Positions 20,139 through 29,091 of a DNA stretch of 64,000 nt are shown in pieces (positions within the stretch are counted from its first letter, which is position 1; each line of letters begins with the position of its first letter). The stretch is from contig NZ_CP151979.1 of the NCBI RefSeq assembly GCF_038593265.1, forward strand, positions 1,426,001 to 1,490,000, written 5' to 3'. The position numbers and the translations under genes were made by a program. A model generated the notes under the pieces. It searched no databases. It was not told where the DNA came from and worked only from the letters and a program-made list of their open reading frames with translations. Origin of the DNA: Ureibacillus sp. FSL W7-1570. GTDB lineage: Bacteria > Bacillota > Bacilli > Bacillales_A > Planococcaceae.

Positions 20139-21161
20139 TCACGATTGACACCGCTCCAGCTCCCTGATGAGTTTTTCGAATACATCCTTCACCGTGCCTT
20201 GTTGAATCTCTTTAAAACGCGTGCTTGCCCAAAGTGACATGGCTTGAGGATTTCCATCTTTCAATGCTTTTGAGCGAATCGGCTGAGTCAATGCATTGAC
20301 GGCGGGATAACAGCGGGGTGCAATGCTTTCATACTTCACCATAAATTCATTTTTCAATCCCCGCGCAAGTCTTCCGGAAAAAGTTCTTGTTAAAGCCGTT
20401 TCCTTAAACTCGCCCGACTTCAACGCCTGTTTATAAATCGGGTTGGCTCCGCTCTCTTCCGTACATAGGAAAGCTGTTCCAAGTTGCACGGCATCAGCCC
20501 CCGCACTTAATGCCAGATGAATGTCCTTCCCATTCATGATTCCGCCTGCCGCAATCATAGGGAGTGGAATTTCCCTTCGAATGATGGCAATTAGTTCCGT
20601 TAATGGCACATTGGAATCTTCGTCCACATTTTGGAAGGTTGCCCGGTGACCTCCAGCATCCGCTCCTTGTAGGCAAATGGCATCCGCTCCGTTCCCCATA
20701 GCCATTTTCGCTTCTTCCAAATTCGTCACCGTCACAATTGCTGCACTGCCATTTTCCTTGAGTTGTTCAATGATCTCCCTGGATGGACAACCGAATGTAA
20801 AGGAAACATAAGGCACTTTATATTTCTTTACCAACTCCAGTTTTTCCGTCCAATAGTCATCATTGGGTTCCGGAATGGCCAATGGGACTTGGAAATCTTC
20901 TTCGAGCCGCTCCTTATACGAATACAATGATTCATCAATCGGATCATTTTGTGGAACAAATAGGTTCACCCCAAATGGCAATCCGGATTCTTTGCACTTA
21001 TAGATTTCTTCTTCGATCGCTTCCGGTGTTTTATAACCGGCAGCCAGAAATCCGAGGCCACCATTCTTTGAAACGGCGAGTGCCAAATCGACCGTTGCAA
21101 TCCCCCCTGCCATGGGCGCCTGAATGATCGGATACTTCAAGTTGCTGAACAAGTAACCCAT
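20139..21161 (-). CDS. Nitronate monooxygenase (2-nitropropane dioxygenase family)
   Basis: FMN-dependent TIM-barrel enzyme that oxidises nitronates such as propionate-3-nitronate, generally a detoxification role. The 340 residues show the family motifs: PIIQAPMAGG at the start, GADAICLQGADAGGHRA in the FMN/catalytic region (the histidine is the proposed base), PMIAAGGI and AVQLGTAFL for phosphate binding. The annotated ATG directly abuts the GGGGG ribosome binding site, so a TTG nine bases downstream is a real alternative start. The related FabK enoyl-ACP reductase is a possible confusion. Confidence 0.88.
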   Translation of the reverse strand: MGYLFSNLKYPIIQAPMAGGIATVDLALAVSKNGGLGFLAAGYKTPEAIEEEIYKCKESGLPFGVNLFVPQNDPIDESLYSYKERLEEDFQVPLAIPEPNDDYWTEKLELVKKYKVPYVSFTFGCPSREIIEQLKENGSAAIVTVTNLEEAKMAMGNGADAICLQGADAGGHRATFQNVDEDSNVPLTELIAIIRREIPLPMIAAGGIMNGKDIHLALSAGADAVQLGTAFLCTEESGANPIYKQALKSGEFKETALTRTFSGRLARGLKNEFMVKYESIAPRCYPAVNALTQPIRSKALKDGNPQAMSLWASTRFKEIQQGTVKDVFEKLIRELERCQS

Positions 21162-21344
21162 CCCCCTTTTTCACAACTCCATGGTTTAAAGTTAATTCTA
21201 TTATAAATAGTTTTCCAATTTATTTAAATAACGAAATGGAAGATTGCTAGTCTATCATCCCCCTTTTCACCAGGGCAATCTGCCAGTTGGTGGATTGAAA
21301 TTATGAAAAAGGGAGGAAGCCATAAATGCCGATTCAATAAAAAA

Positions 21345-21463
21345 GAGGCTGGGACAAAAGATAAAAAACACCATTTTCTCCCGGGAGAAAATGGTGTTTT
21401 TTTGATAATTGAAGAAAATTGATTTCCGTTCCGGGGACGCTTTCCGCGGGCCCGGCTCGAGCC
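21345..21463. repeat. Left half of an intergenic repeat split by the IS4 element
   Basis: This block starts with GAGGCTGGGACA (21345-21356), the inverse of TGTCCCAGCCTC at 23244-23255. It contains a long hairpin and the GC-rich string GGACGCTTTCCGCGGGC before ending in the target duplication GGCTCGAGCC. I recall very similar GC-rich intergenic repeats in many Bacillales genomes; copy number here cannot be seen. With the right half it reconstitutes a 258-base unit. Confidence 0.7.
21363..21402. terminator. 40-base perfect palindrome inside the repeat
   Basis: AAAAAACACCATTTTCTCCC is followed at once by its exact reverse complement, centred on CCCGGG. As RNA it forms a long hairpin with U-rich ends on both strands, so it could terminate transcription in either direction. 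Confidence 0.7.
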
Positions 21464-23106
21464 CAATGTCAGAAACTTATACAACCAATAATTTACAGTT
21501 AGTAGGCAACCATCTGGTTGTCTACTTTTAAAAATACTATTCAACCTACAAAGTGTTGATAATTTTCTAAAATCGGCTAAAAAAGGCAATAGGATGCCCG
21601 GGGCTTAAATTTTTATTTTTTTAAGCCCCTAATTTATTTACATTTAATAAACAAATAGGTTATATTTATCCTACGTATTGTTTATAGACACCTTTTTTGG
21701 TTTAGGGGATACTTTGTTGAGGACAGACCATTCCTTCGTGGGTAACTTCTCCCAAACCGAATAGGTGTCTTATTTCTTATAATCACTTTCATGATTTTTG
21801 TAAACATTCTCTCTCTTTTGATTGGACAATCTTCTAATAATAAGTGAACCATCCTATCTTTTAATTTTCCTATTAAGATATTTGTGTTTACTTGATAATC
21901 ATGTTTTCGTCTTTTTTTCTTACTCTCCTCATTAATTGTTTCATTGGCATCATTTCTCAATAAACTGACCATATTCGATAAATATATTGATGCATAGAAA
22001 TCTTGTTCAATTGCGATTTTCGAACTACCCGTGAAATTTTCTATTTCGATTTTATTTTTCACATCATTATATTCTGTTTCAATTCCCCAGCGTTTAAAAT
22101 AAAGAGATTTAAACTCAGAGATATCAAACTCTTCCTCGGTTAAATTTGTGACAAGTATTTCTTCCGTGCCAGAATCCAGTGGGAATCTAACTACACGAGC
22201 AGTAATCACTTGTTTCCTATGTATTATATGAATGTTTTGATCAGCATCTTTCGCTTCGACAATTTCCTTTATCGTATTTTTTTGACATCGCATCACATAT
22301 TTGATACCAAGGGCATCTAAATAGGCAATAAAATCTCTCGATGGATACCCTCGATCAAATAAAAAAAGATCATTTTTTAATCCAATTTGTACGAGTTCTT
22401 CAATCATATCCTTTGCACTATCTCGCTCAGCTACCTTATATGGATTGATTCTAGAAGTAATAATGATTCCATTCTCAAGATCGTAAATACAAGAGGCACT
22501 AGCTCTTGCATAACTTGTCTTATGATTTTTTCCATACCCAAAATAATTTCGAAGCTCCTCAGTATCAGGAATTTGGAGCACACTTCCATCGATTGCGCAA
22601 AGTCTAAATCCACGATAAGTTTTAAAGGAATTTTCTTCATAATACCAATTCACAATCGCTTTTGTAAGTTTTACAAAAGCGAGAGGAGAAATCTTTTTTC
22701 GTGCGGCTGAATAGCCTTGTTTGGAAATACTAATTTCTGATAAATTAAATTTGTCGAAAAAGTCGTCAAGTTCAATTTGGAGGCTCTTTTTAACAAAGTT
22801 TAAGCTAAATAGAATAGTATTTTTAAAATTTAACTTCTTTTCTTTTCGTGTAAAATACGTTTCTTTTGTCCGAGATTCAAGCATAAACATCACATCATTC
22901 AGCAACTTTCGAGTAATCTCAATTGCCCCTAAAAAAGTACTTTTTGTTTTCAAAAAAACCACCATCCTCGTTTTATTAACCAAAAATTGGATTCTAAAAC
23001 GATTTTGGTGGACTTTTTAAAATTACAAGAGGCTTATTACCTAATTTTATAAAAGTTAAATTAAATATTATTTTCCATTAAATGTAACGTTAAGTTGATG
23101 ACATTG
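21464..23106 (-). mobile_element. IS4-family insertion sequence, 1643 bp, apparently complete
   Basis: The ends CAATGTCAGAAACTTA (left) and CAATGTCATCAACTTA (reverse complement of the right end) form imperfect 16-bp terminal inverted repeats with two mismatches. A 10-base direct repeat GGCTCGAGCC flanks both sides (21454-21463 and 23107-23116); this target is itself palindromic. One transposase gene fills the element. Ends, duplication and gene are all intact, which points to a fairly recent insertion. Confidence 0.92.
21682..22983 (-). CDS. IS4-family transposase
   Basis: A DDE transposase of up to 433 residues. The first catalytic aspartate is in LCAIDGSVLQIPD, the second in LFLFDRGYPSRDF. 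The glutamate lies in the IS4 signature Y-R-E-K, seen as YFKRWGIETEYNDVKNK. The N-terminal region is basic and helical. The start is uncertain: the open frame begins at a TTG (22983), with an ATG at 22965 and another TTG further in. No frameshift is seen, so the enzyme should be active. Confidence 0.93.
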   Translation of the reverse strand: MVNKTRMVVFLKTKSTFLGAIEITRKLLNDVMFMLESRTKETYFTRKEKKLNFKNTILFSLNFVKKSLQIELDDFFDKFNLSEISISKQGYSAARKKISPLAFVKLTKAIVNWYYEENSFKTYRGFRLCAIDGSVLQIPDTEELRNYFGYGKNHKTSYARASASCIYDLENGIIITSRINPYKVAERDSAKDMIEELVQIGLKNDLFLFDRGYPSRDFIAYLDALGIKYVMRCQKNTIKEIVEAKDADQNIHIIHRKQVITARVVRFPLDSGTEEILVTNLTEEEFDISEFKSLYFKRWGIETEYNDVKNKIEIENFTGSSKIAIEQDFYASIYLSNMVSLLRNDANETINEESKKKRRKHDYQVNTNILIGKLKDRMVHLLLEDCPIKRERMFTKIMKVIIRNKTPIRFGRSYPRRNGLSSTKYPLNQKRCL

Positions 23107-23116
23107 GGCTCGAGCC

Positions 23117-23255
23117 TCCTCGGAGCTCAATCCTTCGTTCCTGCGGGGTCTCGAGACTCGGGCTGTTCCCGCAGGAGTCGCCCCGTCACTCCAATCAATT
23201 TTTTACAAAAATTCTTTTTGCAGCTCGTTCACTTTATTAGTTATGTCCCAGCCTC
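23117..23255. repeat. Right half of the split intergenic repeat
   Basis: It continues after the second GGCTCGAGCC copy with GC-rich sequence able to fold (CTGCGGG around 23142-23148 with CCCGCAG around 23168-23174) and closes with TGTCCCAGCCTC (23244-23255), the inverse of the left end. It lies just after the stop of the MMPL gene and may double as its transcription end. Confidence 0.65.
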
Positions 23256-23264
23256 CCTAAATAT

Positions 23265-25364
23265 TTACGCTTCCTTTTTATCCTTTTCAAAGAACAAAAT
23301 GAGTGTCGGCAATAACATTCCCCGAACAAGGAACGTATCGATGATGATACCGACTGCCACGATGAATCCAAATACAAACAAGTCGATGACCGGCATTGTC
23401 GTCAACGCCGCGAACGTCGCTGCCAGGATGACACCGGCGGATGAAATCACACCGCCTGTATTGCGGACGGCGATTTCCAATGCGTTTTTCACCGATTCAA
23501 ATTTCCGCTCTTCCAGGAAGCGGCTCACCATGATGATATTGTAGTCGATTCCCAATGCCACCAGGAAGATGAATGCATATACCGGAGCCCGTGTAGACAC
23601 CGCATCATATCCGAATAACACATCCAAAAGGAATAATCCCAAACCTAATGCAGAGGCATAGGAAATCAGAATCGTAGCCATCATATAAATCGGCATTTTG
23701 AGAGAACGTGTCAGGAACAATAGCAAGACAAGAATCAACAAAGTTTCCAAACTGAAGATGACTTTGATATCCCGGTTGTTGACATCTTCTTCATCAACCA
23801 ATTTGGCTGTCGTACCTGCATATTCCAATTCCACTTCTTTATCATTGGCTAATTGATAGGTCGCATGTTCTTCGCGGAATTCCTTAATGAAATCAATCGC
23901 TTCCACACTGTATGGATCTTCGTTTAAAGAAATGGTGATTTTTCCGTACTTTCCATCATCCGTTACACCGGAAGCCCTTGCAGAGCCGATCATTTCATTC
24001 CCGGAAAAATCCTGGGCGATTTCCTGAACATCTTCAAAGGTTAAATCTTCCCCTGTCACCAGTACGGTCGTTTGAGCCAAATCCCCTTTATTGAACTTCT
24101 CTTCCACGATTTCAAAACCGACACGGGAAGGCAAGTCTTCAGGGAAATTTTTGACCATGTTAAATTCGTATTTAATATTAAAGACGTTCAACCCTGTGAT
24201 GATCAAGAACAAAATGACTGTCGCGCCAACCAATACCGGTTTTGTTGTGACAAACTTCGCAATCGGTCCCCAAATGCCATGTTTTACTTCACTGGCTTCA
24301 CCGAATTTCGGAACTTTCGGCCAGAATGCTTTGCGGCCAAACAACGCAAATAAAGCCGGTACAAGGGTGATGGCCGCAATCATAATAATGATCATGGCCG
24401 TTGCAAAGATTGGCGCAAAGTTTTGATATTCGCGGAAATGGGCGAAAATCAGGATGATCATTGCGGCAAGCACCGTACTTGCGGCAAATAACACCGGCGT
24501 TGCAGTAGAACGCATGGCGATTTTCATTGCTTCGAACTTATCTTCATGATGGTTCAGTTCTTCCCGATAGCGGGAGAATACGAATAATGAATAGTCAATC
24601 AGCGCCGCAAACAACAGGATGCTCATGATGGATGTTGTCGAGTTGTTGATTTCAAGTCCTGCGGCACCCAATAGCGCCACTGTCTGATTCACCACTTGAT
24701 ACACAACAACCGTGGCAAGCAAAGGAATCAGCGCAAGTAGCGGTGAACGATAAATCACGATCAATAAAACCAAGATAATAAGAATCGTTGCAAATAAAAG
24801 TTTTAAGTCCGCAGATTCGAACAATTTTACTGTATCCCCGGAAATCCCTGCAGGTCCGGTAATATAGAATTCAACACCTAAATCTTCCGCGATTTCCGTC
24901 CCCACTTCAGTCGCTTTATCATTAATTTCCGCATACTGGGAACTTCCCAAATCCTTCTCCAAGTTCATCGGAACAATCATTGTGGTCTTATCTTCCGACA
25001 TAAAAGCCGTTAAAGCTTGGGGAGGCATTGCAGTGATATCAACTATTGCTTCGATTCCATCAATATCGGCCTCTTTGATGCCATCAATAATTTTTCCGAC
25101 TTCATCGGCTGTTATTTCCCCATCAGGTTTATGGAACACATAGATTCCCGGAGTCCCTTGTTCGTCAGGGAAATATTCGTCCAACTTATTTTGGGCGATA
25201 ATGGATGGAGCATCATCCGGCAAAGCCTGGAAGTTGGTAGTCTTATACTCACTGAGTCTTGGTCCGGCGCTGATGGCAATCATGACGATCAGCCAGATGA
25301 CAACCGTGATCCAAGCGCCTTTTTTTGTCGAAACTTTATCAGTAATTGACCGAATAAAATTCAT
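23265..25364 (-). CDS. MMPL/RND-family transporter (YdfJ-like)
   Basis: A 699-residue export protein of the MMPL type: two repeats, each with one transmembrane helix, a large extracellular domain and five more helices. The first helix is at 18-36; helix clusters follow at about 185-330 and 535-690. The paired motif IDYSLFVFSRYREE and GIDYNIIMVSRFLEE (one per repeat) holds the conserved Asp-Tyr proton-relay residues. Substrates are probably lipids or hydrophobic compounds; the family does not tell which. It is a single gene with AGGAGG before the ATG and TATAAT about 95 bases upstream lacking a good -35. Confidence 0.9.
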   Translation of the reverse strand: MNFIRSITDKVSTKKGAWITVVIWLIVMIAISAGPRLSEYKTTNFQALPDDAPSIIAQNKLDEYFPDEQGTPGIYVFHKPDGEITADEVGKIIDGIKEADIDGIEAIVDITAMPPQALTAFMSEDKTTMIVPMNLEKDLGSSQYAEINDKATEVGTEIAEDLGVEFYITGPAGISGDTVKLFESADLKLLFATILIILVLLIVIYRSPLLALIPLLATVVVYQVVNQTVALLGAAGLEINNSTTSIMSILLFAALIDYSLFVFSRYREELNHHEDKFEAMKIAMRSTATPVLFAASTVLAAMIILIFAHFREYQNFAPIFATAMIIIMIAAITLVPALFALFGRKAFWPKVPKFGEASEVKHGIWGPIAKFVTTKPVLVGATVILFLIITGLNVFNIKYEFNMVKNFPEDLPSRVGFEIVEEKFNKGDLAQTTVLVTGEDLTFEDVQEIAQDFSGNEMIGSARASGVTDDGKYGKITISLNEDPYSVEAIDFIKEFREEHATYQLANDKEVELEYAGTTAKLVDEEDVNNRDIKVIFSLETLLILVLLLFLTRSLKMPIYMMATILISYASALGLGLFLLDVLFGYDAVSTRAPVYAFIFLVALGIDYNIIMVSRFLEERKFESVKNALEIAVRNTGGVISSAGVILAATFAALTTMPVIDLFVFGFIVAVGIIIDTFLVRGMLLPTLILFFEKDKKEA

Positions 25365-25797
25365 GGATTTCCTCCTAATTGTTAGAGAATTAATTTTGTG
25401 GGGATATTTAGAATCTTGGTGTAATGAAAAAAAGATGCACGCACTTGTGTAATATTATAACGAATATTTAACTGAAATTTTACCTTAAAGAAAAATATAC
25501 TCAAAAATGTTAAGATTTTGCAAGAATGTTCAGTATCAGCACATTACTTTCCCAATACTAACAACAGAAGAATGGAGAGAATTTGCAAGGCAATATAAAA
25601 AAACGAACGCCTGCCAATCCTTTTCACCTGCATATTAAAAAGGGTGTCCGAAAATCCAACTTTGCTGACACCCTTTCTTAAAATCTCATTCTTTGTTTCC
25701 CCGACCGCCGATAAAAAGTTTTCCACTCGATATAACTTCAGCGGAATGCAAAGGGGCCGTCTCAAAATGACGATTCAGACGGCCCCTTCCATCCTTT
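25365..25797. other. 433-base gene-free stretch with two hairpins
   Basis: I see no convincing gene. Two strong hairpins occur: AAGGGGCCGTCT with AGACGGCCCCTT (25751-25762 / 25777-25788), directly after the chemoreceptor stop, and GGGTGTC with GACACCC (25637-25677), which has a U-run on the minus strand. A 73-codon minus-strand frame spans both hairpins but lacks a ribosome binding site. The promoter of the MMPL gene must lie near 25400-25470. Confidence 0.5.
25637..25677 (-). terminator. Terminator downstream of the chemoreceptor gene
   Basis: GAAAGGGTGTC (minus strand, 25677-25667) pairs with GACACCCTTTTT (25648-25637) across an 18-base loop, with a U-run. It is the second hairpin after the gene and the one with a proper tail. 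Confidence 0.65.
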
Positions 25798-27267
25798 TTA
25801 ACTTTTTGTCATTTTCCTCAGTTTTTTGCTCAGTTCATGAATTTCGGCAATGGACTTATTAATTGAAGCCAGCAATTCATGTTCATTTTCCAAAGTTGAA
25901 ATGATTTCTTCAGTGGCTGCCGCATTTTCCTCAGAGATGGCGGTTACAGTTTCAATTTGATTTTGAATGGTAAAGAAATTGTTTTTGGCATGTTCGATTT
26001 CTGCCCGTTCCTCTAACAATGAATCGTAAATATCTGTAAAAGTATCCTTGATTTCATCGAAGTAAACGGCAATCTCTTTCAATAATCTTCTTCCCTCTGT
26101 GATCGCCATTTCCCCTTGGGCGGATTTTTCCTGCGCTTCTTTGGATTTAGTGAACAATTCCACCGTCACCACTTGAATACTTTCTGTAATCCGTGCGCTT
26201 TGTTCGGCCAGCTTTCTCACTTCTTCCGCCACAACCGCAAATCCCTTCCCATGCTCCCCTGCCCGGGCGGACTCGATGGCTGCGTTGAGCGCCAACAGAT
26301 TGGTTTGATCTGCTATTTCTTTAATGCTGCCAAGGAGCGTGTTCACTCTTTCCAAACTTTCCTGCAAATCGGAGACGGTTATGGTCGTATTGCTGATGGT
26401 TGTACCGACAGAATCCATGTAGTCTGTCACTTGATTGATTTTGTTCCAGCCTTCCCGCACTTTGTTGTTCATGTTTTCCGATTTCTTCATAATCTCTTCC
26501 GCCACAGTGACAATCTGATCCATTTTTTCAACCGACTGTCCCATCGAATCATTGATGACTGACACGCTGCCCGCCTCTTCCTGAATGCCGGTTCCAACTT
26601 GTTCAGCGGATTGCACAATATCCTTGCTCGATTTATAAATGCTTTTAATGTCGCTGTAAAACTTCGTAATATGTTCATCAAGCAAATCGGATGCCTGTTC
26701 CACTGATGAAAAGGTTTCCTTCAACTTGCTTACCAGTTCCTTCGCTTCAAATTCCTTTTGATAGGCATCTTCAATGAGCTGCCTGCCCCATCGAGTCAAT
26801 AAATAAAGCAGCACAACAATGGCATTCATTACAAAAAAGATGACGACGAAATTATTGTTTGCGCCTATCAATTTTTCCGGATACAAAATATAGATTGAAA
26901 GATAGGCTATATCCAAAAATATACCTAATGCAATGATCAGTTCTTTTTTAAAATACATTGTGACCATTGCAATGGACAGAATAATGATATAATGTTTTCC
27001 TAAAGTAAATCCATCCATTAAAAAAAGTGTAATAATCACTATACTTGGAATTAATGAAATTAATAAACCTTTTATATATTTATTGATCGGCAAAAAATAC
27101 AAAAGAATCGACACTAACAGAATCAGTGTTCCTGCCATGACATATAATTTGCTTCCTTCAAGCCCTTTTTCATTGACATGGGGTGCACAAATCAAAAAGA
27201 CCAAAATGATCGTCAATACCACATTGATTTTATGAACTCTGTGCGTATTGTAGTTCGCTTGGATCAC
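25798..27267 (-). CDS. Methyl-accepting chemotaxis protein with multi-helix membrane domain
   Basis: A chemoreceptor of 489 residues from GTG 27267, which sits six bases after GGGAGGGG; the ATG at 27282 is part of that ribosome binding site. The N-terminal 170 residues hold about six transmembrane helices and no extracellular ligand domain. There is no clear HAMP domain. The C-terminal signalling helices contain the conserved hairpin tip [20 protein letters not shown] and [11 protein letters not shown], which docks CheA/CheW. With so little outside the membrane, it probably senses a membrane-related or intracellular cue. It stands alone. Confidence 0.87.
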   Translation of the reverse strand: MIQANYNTHRVHKINVVLTIILVFLICAPHVNEKGLEGSKLYVMAGTLILLVSILLYFLPINKYIKGLLISLIPSIVIITLFLMDGFTLGKHYIIILSIAMVTMYFKKELIIALGIFLDIAYLSIYILYPEKLIGANNNFVVIFFVMNAIVVLLYLLTRWGRQLIEDAYQKEFEAKELVSKLKETFSSVEQASDLLDEHITKFYSDIKSIYKSSKDIVQSAEQVGTGIQEEAGSVSVINDSMGQSVEKMDQIVTVAEEIMKKSENMNNKVREGWNKINQVTDYMDSVGTTISNTTITVSDLQESLERVNTLLGSIKEIADQTNLLALNAAIESARAGEHGKGFAVVAEEVRKLAEQSARITESIQVVTVELFTKSKEAQEKSAQGEMAITEGRRLLKEIAVYFDEIKDTFTDIYDSLLEERAEIEHAKNNFFTIQNQIETVTAISEENAAATEEIISTLENEHELLASINKSIAEIHELSKKLRKMTKS

Positions 27268-27529
27268 ATCGTCCCCTCCCATATGTTGTGGTCATAATTG
27301 GTGTTTTTTCGACAAAAACATTTCCGTGGAAATAATCTAACTAATAAACAGGACATCGATTTTCAGTCATAATCCATCCTTTCTTATCCATCTAATATGA
27401 GAAGATTCAGAAAAATAAGTAGATTATACCATATTTAATCTTATTAACCTATTTATGTAAATAAGAAATTCATACTAATTCTCCTCCATTATTCTACAAT
27501 TTTTGTAAACAGAAATCGGGTGTTGCTAG

Positions 27530-28060
27530 ATGAAAAGAAGAATTCTGAATGTTCAAGGCCATTCACAGTATCATAAAGAAATCCTTCCATCCTACCGGAA
27601 CTCTGCCTGTGGTCCGACAACAATTTATGTGATTTTAAAATATTTATTGGGAATAGACTATGCCAAAAATGTAAATGATCTTTACTCCTTGCTGGGGACA
27701 ACGAAGATCGGGCTGTTTCGTTGGAGGCTCATCAAAAACTTGCAAAGATATTTGGGTCCTGAATGGATTGTACAAAAATGTTCTTTAAAAGAAGCTTTGC
27801 GGCAAATTGATGAAGGCAGACCGGCAGCAGCAAAGTTCGATAAATATTTCACCTTTCAATGGAATTCAAAGCCTTCTTTCAAGTATCATTGGGTTCCTCT
27901 GATTGGGTACGAAATCGATGACGGGGAATTAATTTTAATAGTCCATGACAATGGTGGCGTGAATCGGGATAGTCAGATCCGAAAGGTTCCTTATTCCAAA
28001 AACAGCAAAGTGCTCAGCTTTGTGAAAATTGAACCGAAAATAAAACAGGACACAAACTGA
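27530..28060 (+). CDS. C39-like cysteine peptidase family protein
   Basis: A 176-residue protein with the papain-like C39 arrangement: C27 in SACGPTT, H120 in YHWVPLIGY and D140 in VHDNGG, a plausible Cys-His-Asp triad. No signal peptide and no ABC transporter domain are present, unlike bacteriocin-processing C39 enzymes; the phrasing resembles the stand-alone BtrH-like or peptidase C39-like family. No bacteriocin precursor is visible nearby. It is divergent from the chemoreceptor, with a weak ribosome binding site, so expression may be low. Confidence 0.68.
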   Translation: MKRRILNVQGHSQYHKEILPSYRNSACGPTTIYVILKYLLGIDYAKNVNDLYSLLGTTKIGLFRWRLIKNLQRYLGPEWIVQKCSLKEALRQIDEGRPAAAKFDKYFTFQWNSKPSFKYHWVPLIGYEIDDGELILIVHDNGGVNRDSQIRKVPYSKNSKVLSFVKIEPKIKQDTN

Positions 28061-28077
28061 TCCCTCCGTTTGTGTCC
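28048..28077. terminator. Hairpin between convergent genes
   Basis: GGACACAAAC (28048-28057) pairs perfectly with GTTTGTGTCC (28068-28077) across a ten-base loop. It overlaps the stop of the peptidase gene and lies just after the exonuclease stop. U-runs are poor, so termination strength is uncertain. Confidence 0.6.
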
Positions 28078-28086
28078 ATGGATATT

Positions 28087-28974
28087 TTAAACAATCGGCA
28101 TTAAGGAATGGGCATGTTTCGCAATGGATGTAAATCCTTTGCTTGCCAAATGCTCGAAGGTTTCCGCTTTGTAATTTGGGACAGTCAATTCATCCAAACT
28201 CGCTTTGATCGAAACATTTTTGTTGATCGATGCCAATTGATAAGACAGTTTCAACATTTCCATATTCTCGGCGATTTTGTTTCGTTGGCCTGGTTTTAAT
28301 TCTTCCAAATTTTTTAAAACTCCATCAACGGAGCCGTATTTTTGGATAAGTTGGAGTGCCGTTTTCGGTCCGATTCCTTTGACACCCGGATAACCGTCGC
28401 TCGAATCCCCCATAAATGCTTTTACATCCACAAACTGATGGGGTTCTATCGCATACTCCGATTTAAATCGTTCCACTGTATAGACATCGTACTCTGAATA
28501 GCCTTTTTTGGTAAACGCTATTTCCGTGGCAGGGTTCAACAATTGCAACAAATCCCTGTCCCCGCTTATGATGGTGATCTTCGCTTCTTCTTTCCACTTC
28601 TCTACGATGGATCCGATGCAATCATCCGCTTCCATTCCAATTTCGCCGATATTCTTCCAGCCAATCCATTCGGAAACTTCCTTCGCCATATCAAACTGGG
28701 GAATCATCTCTTCCGGTGGAGCGCTTCGATTGGACTTATATTCACGAAACAACTCATTGCGAAAAGTTTGGGTCCCCATATCCCAGCAAATGGCAAGATG
28801 GCTCGGCTTTACAATCGATTGGGCGGTCAACACATGCCTTGCAAATCCCTGCACACCGTTGGAAGCTCTGCCGTCCGGCAAATATTGATAATGCCCCATC
28901 ACGCTTGTGGCATAAAAAGAACGGAATAATAGGGCCATTCCGTCAATCACTAAAAGATGCGGTTGAAGTTTCAT
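28087..28974 (-). CDS. 5'-3' exonuclease (YpcP/ExoIX-like)
   Basis: A stand-alone relative of the 5'-nuclease domain of DNA polymerase I, probably removing RNA primers or flaps. The 295 residues contain the metal-binding acidic motifs LLVIDGMALLFRSFYA, GMEADDCIGSI and ISGDRDLLQLL, and the helix-hairpin-helix region SSDGYPGVKGIGPKTALQLI. The ATG at 28974 follows GTGGGGATAAAG and gives the family start MKLQPHLLVIDG; the frame runs open to 29088 but that part looks non-coding. It follows the UbiB gene on the same strand. Confidence 0.88.
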   Translation of the reverse strand: MKLQPHLLVIDGMALLFRSFYATSVMGHYQYLPDGRASNGVQGFARHVLTAQSIVKPSHLAICWDMGTQTFRNELFREYKSNRSAPPEEMIPQFDMAKEVSEWIGWKNIGEIGMEADDCIGSIVEKWKEEAKITIISGDRDLLQLLNPATEIAFTKKGYSEYDVYTVERFKSEYAIEPHQFVDVKAFMGDSSDGYPGVKGIGPKTALQLIQKYGSVDGVLKNLEELKPGQRNKIAENMEMLKLSYQLASINKNVSIKASLDELTVPNYKAETFEHLASKGFTSIAKHAHSLMPIV

Positions 28975-29091
28975 TTCTTTATCCCCACTTTCTACTCCAA
29001 CCATTATAGCAAACTGCCGGCCATCTGTAATTGGAATCCGCAGCCAAAATAAAAGCACCTTTCCCGCGTACAACCGGGAAAAGTGCATTCA

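Noticed and set aside
25544-25765. 73-codon minus-strand ORF in the gap after the MMPL gene
   Set aside because: It spans two hairpins, including a terminator, and lacks a ribosome binding site at any of its start codons.
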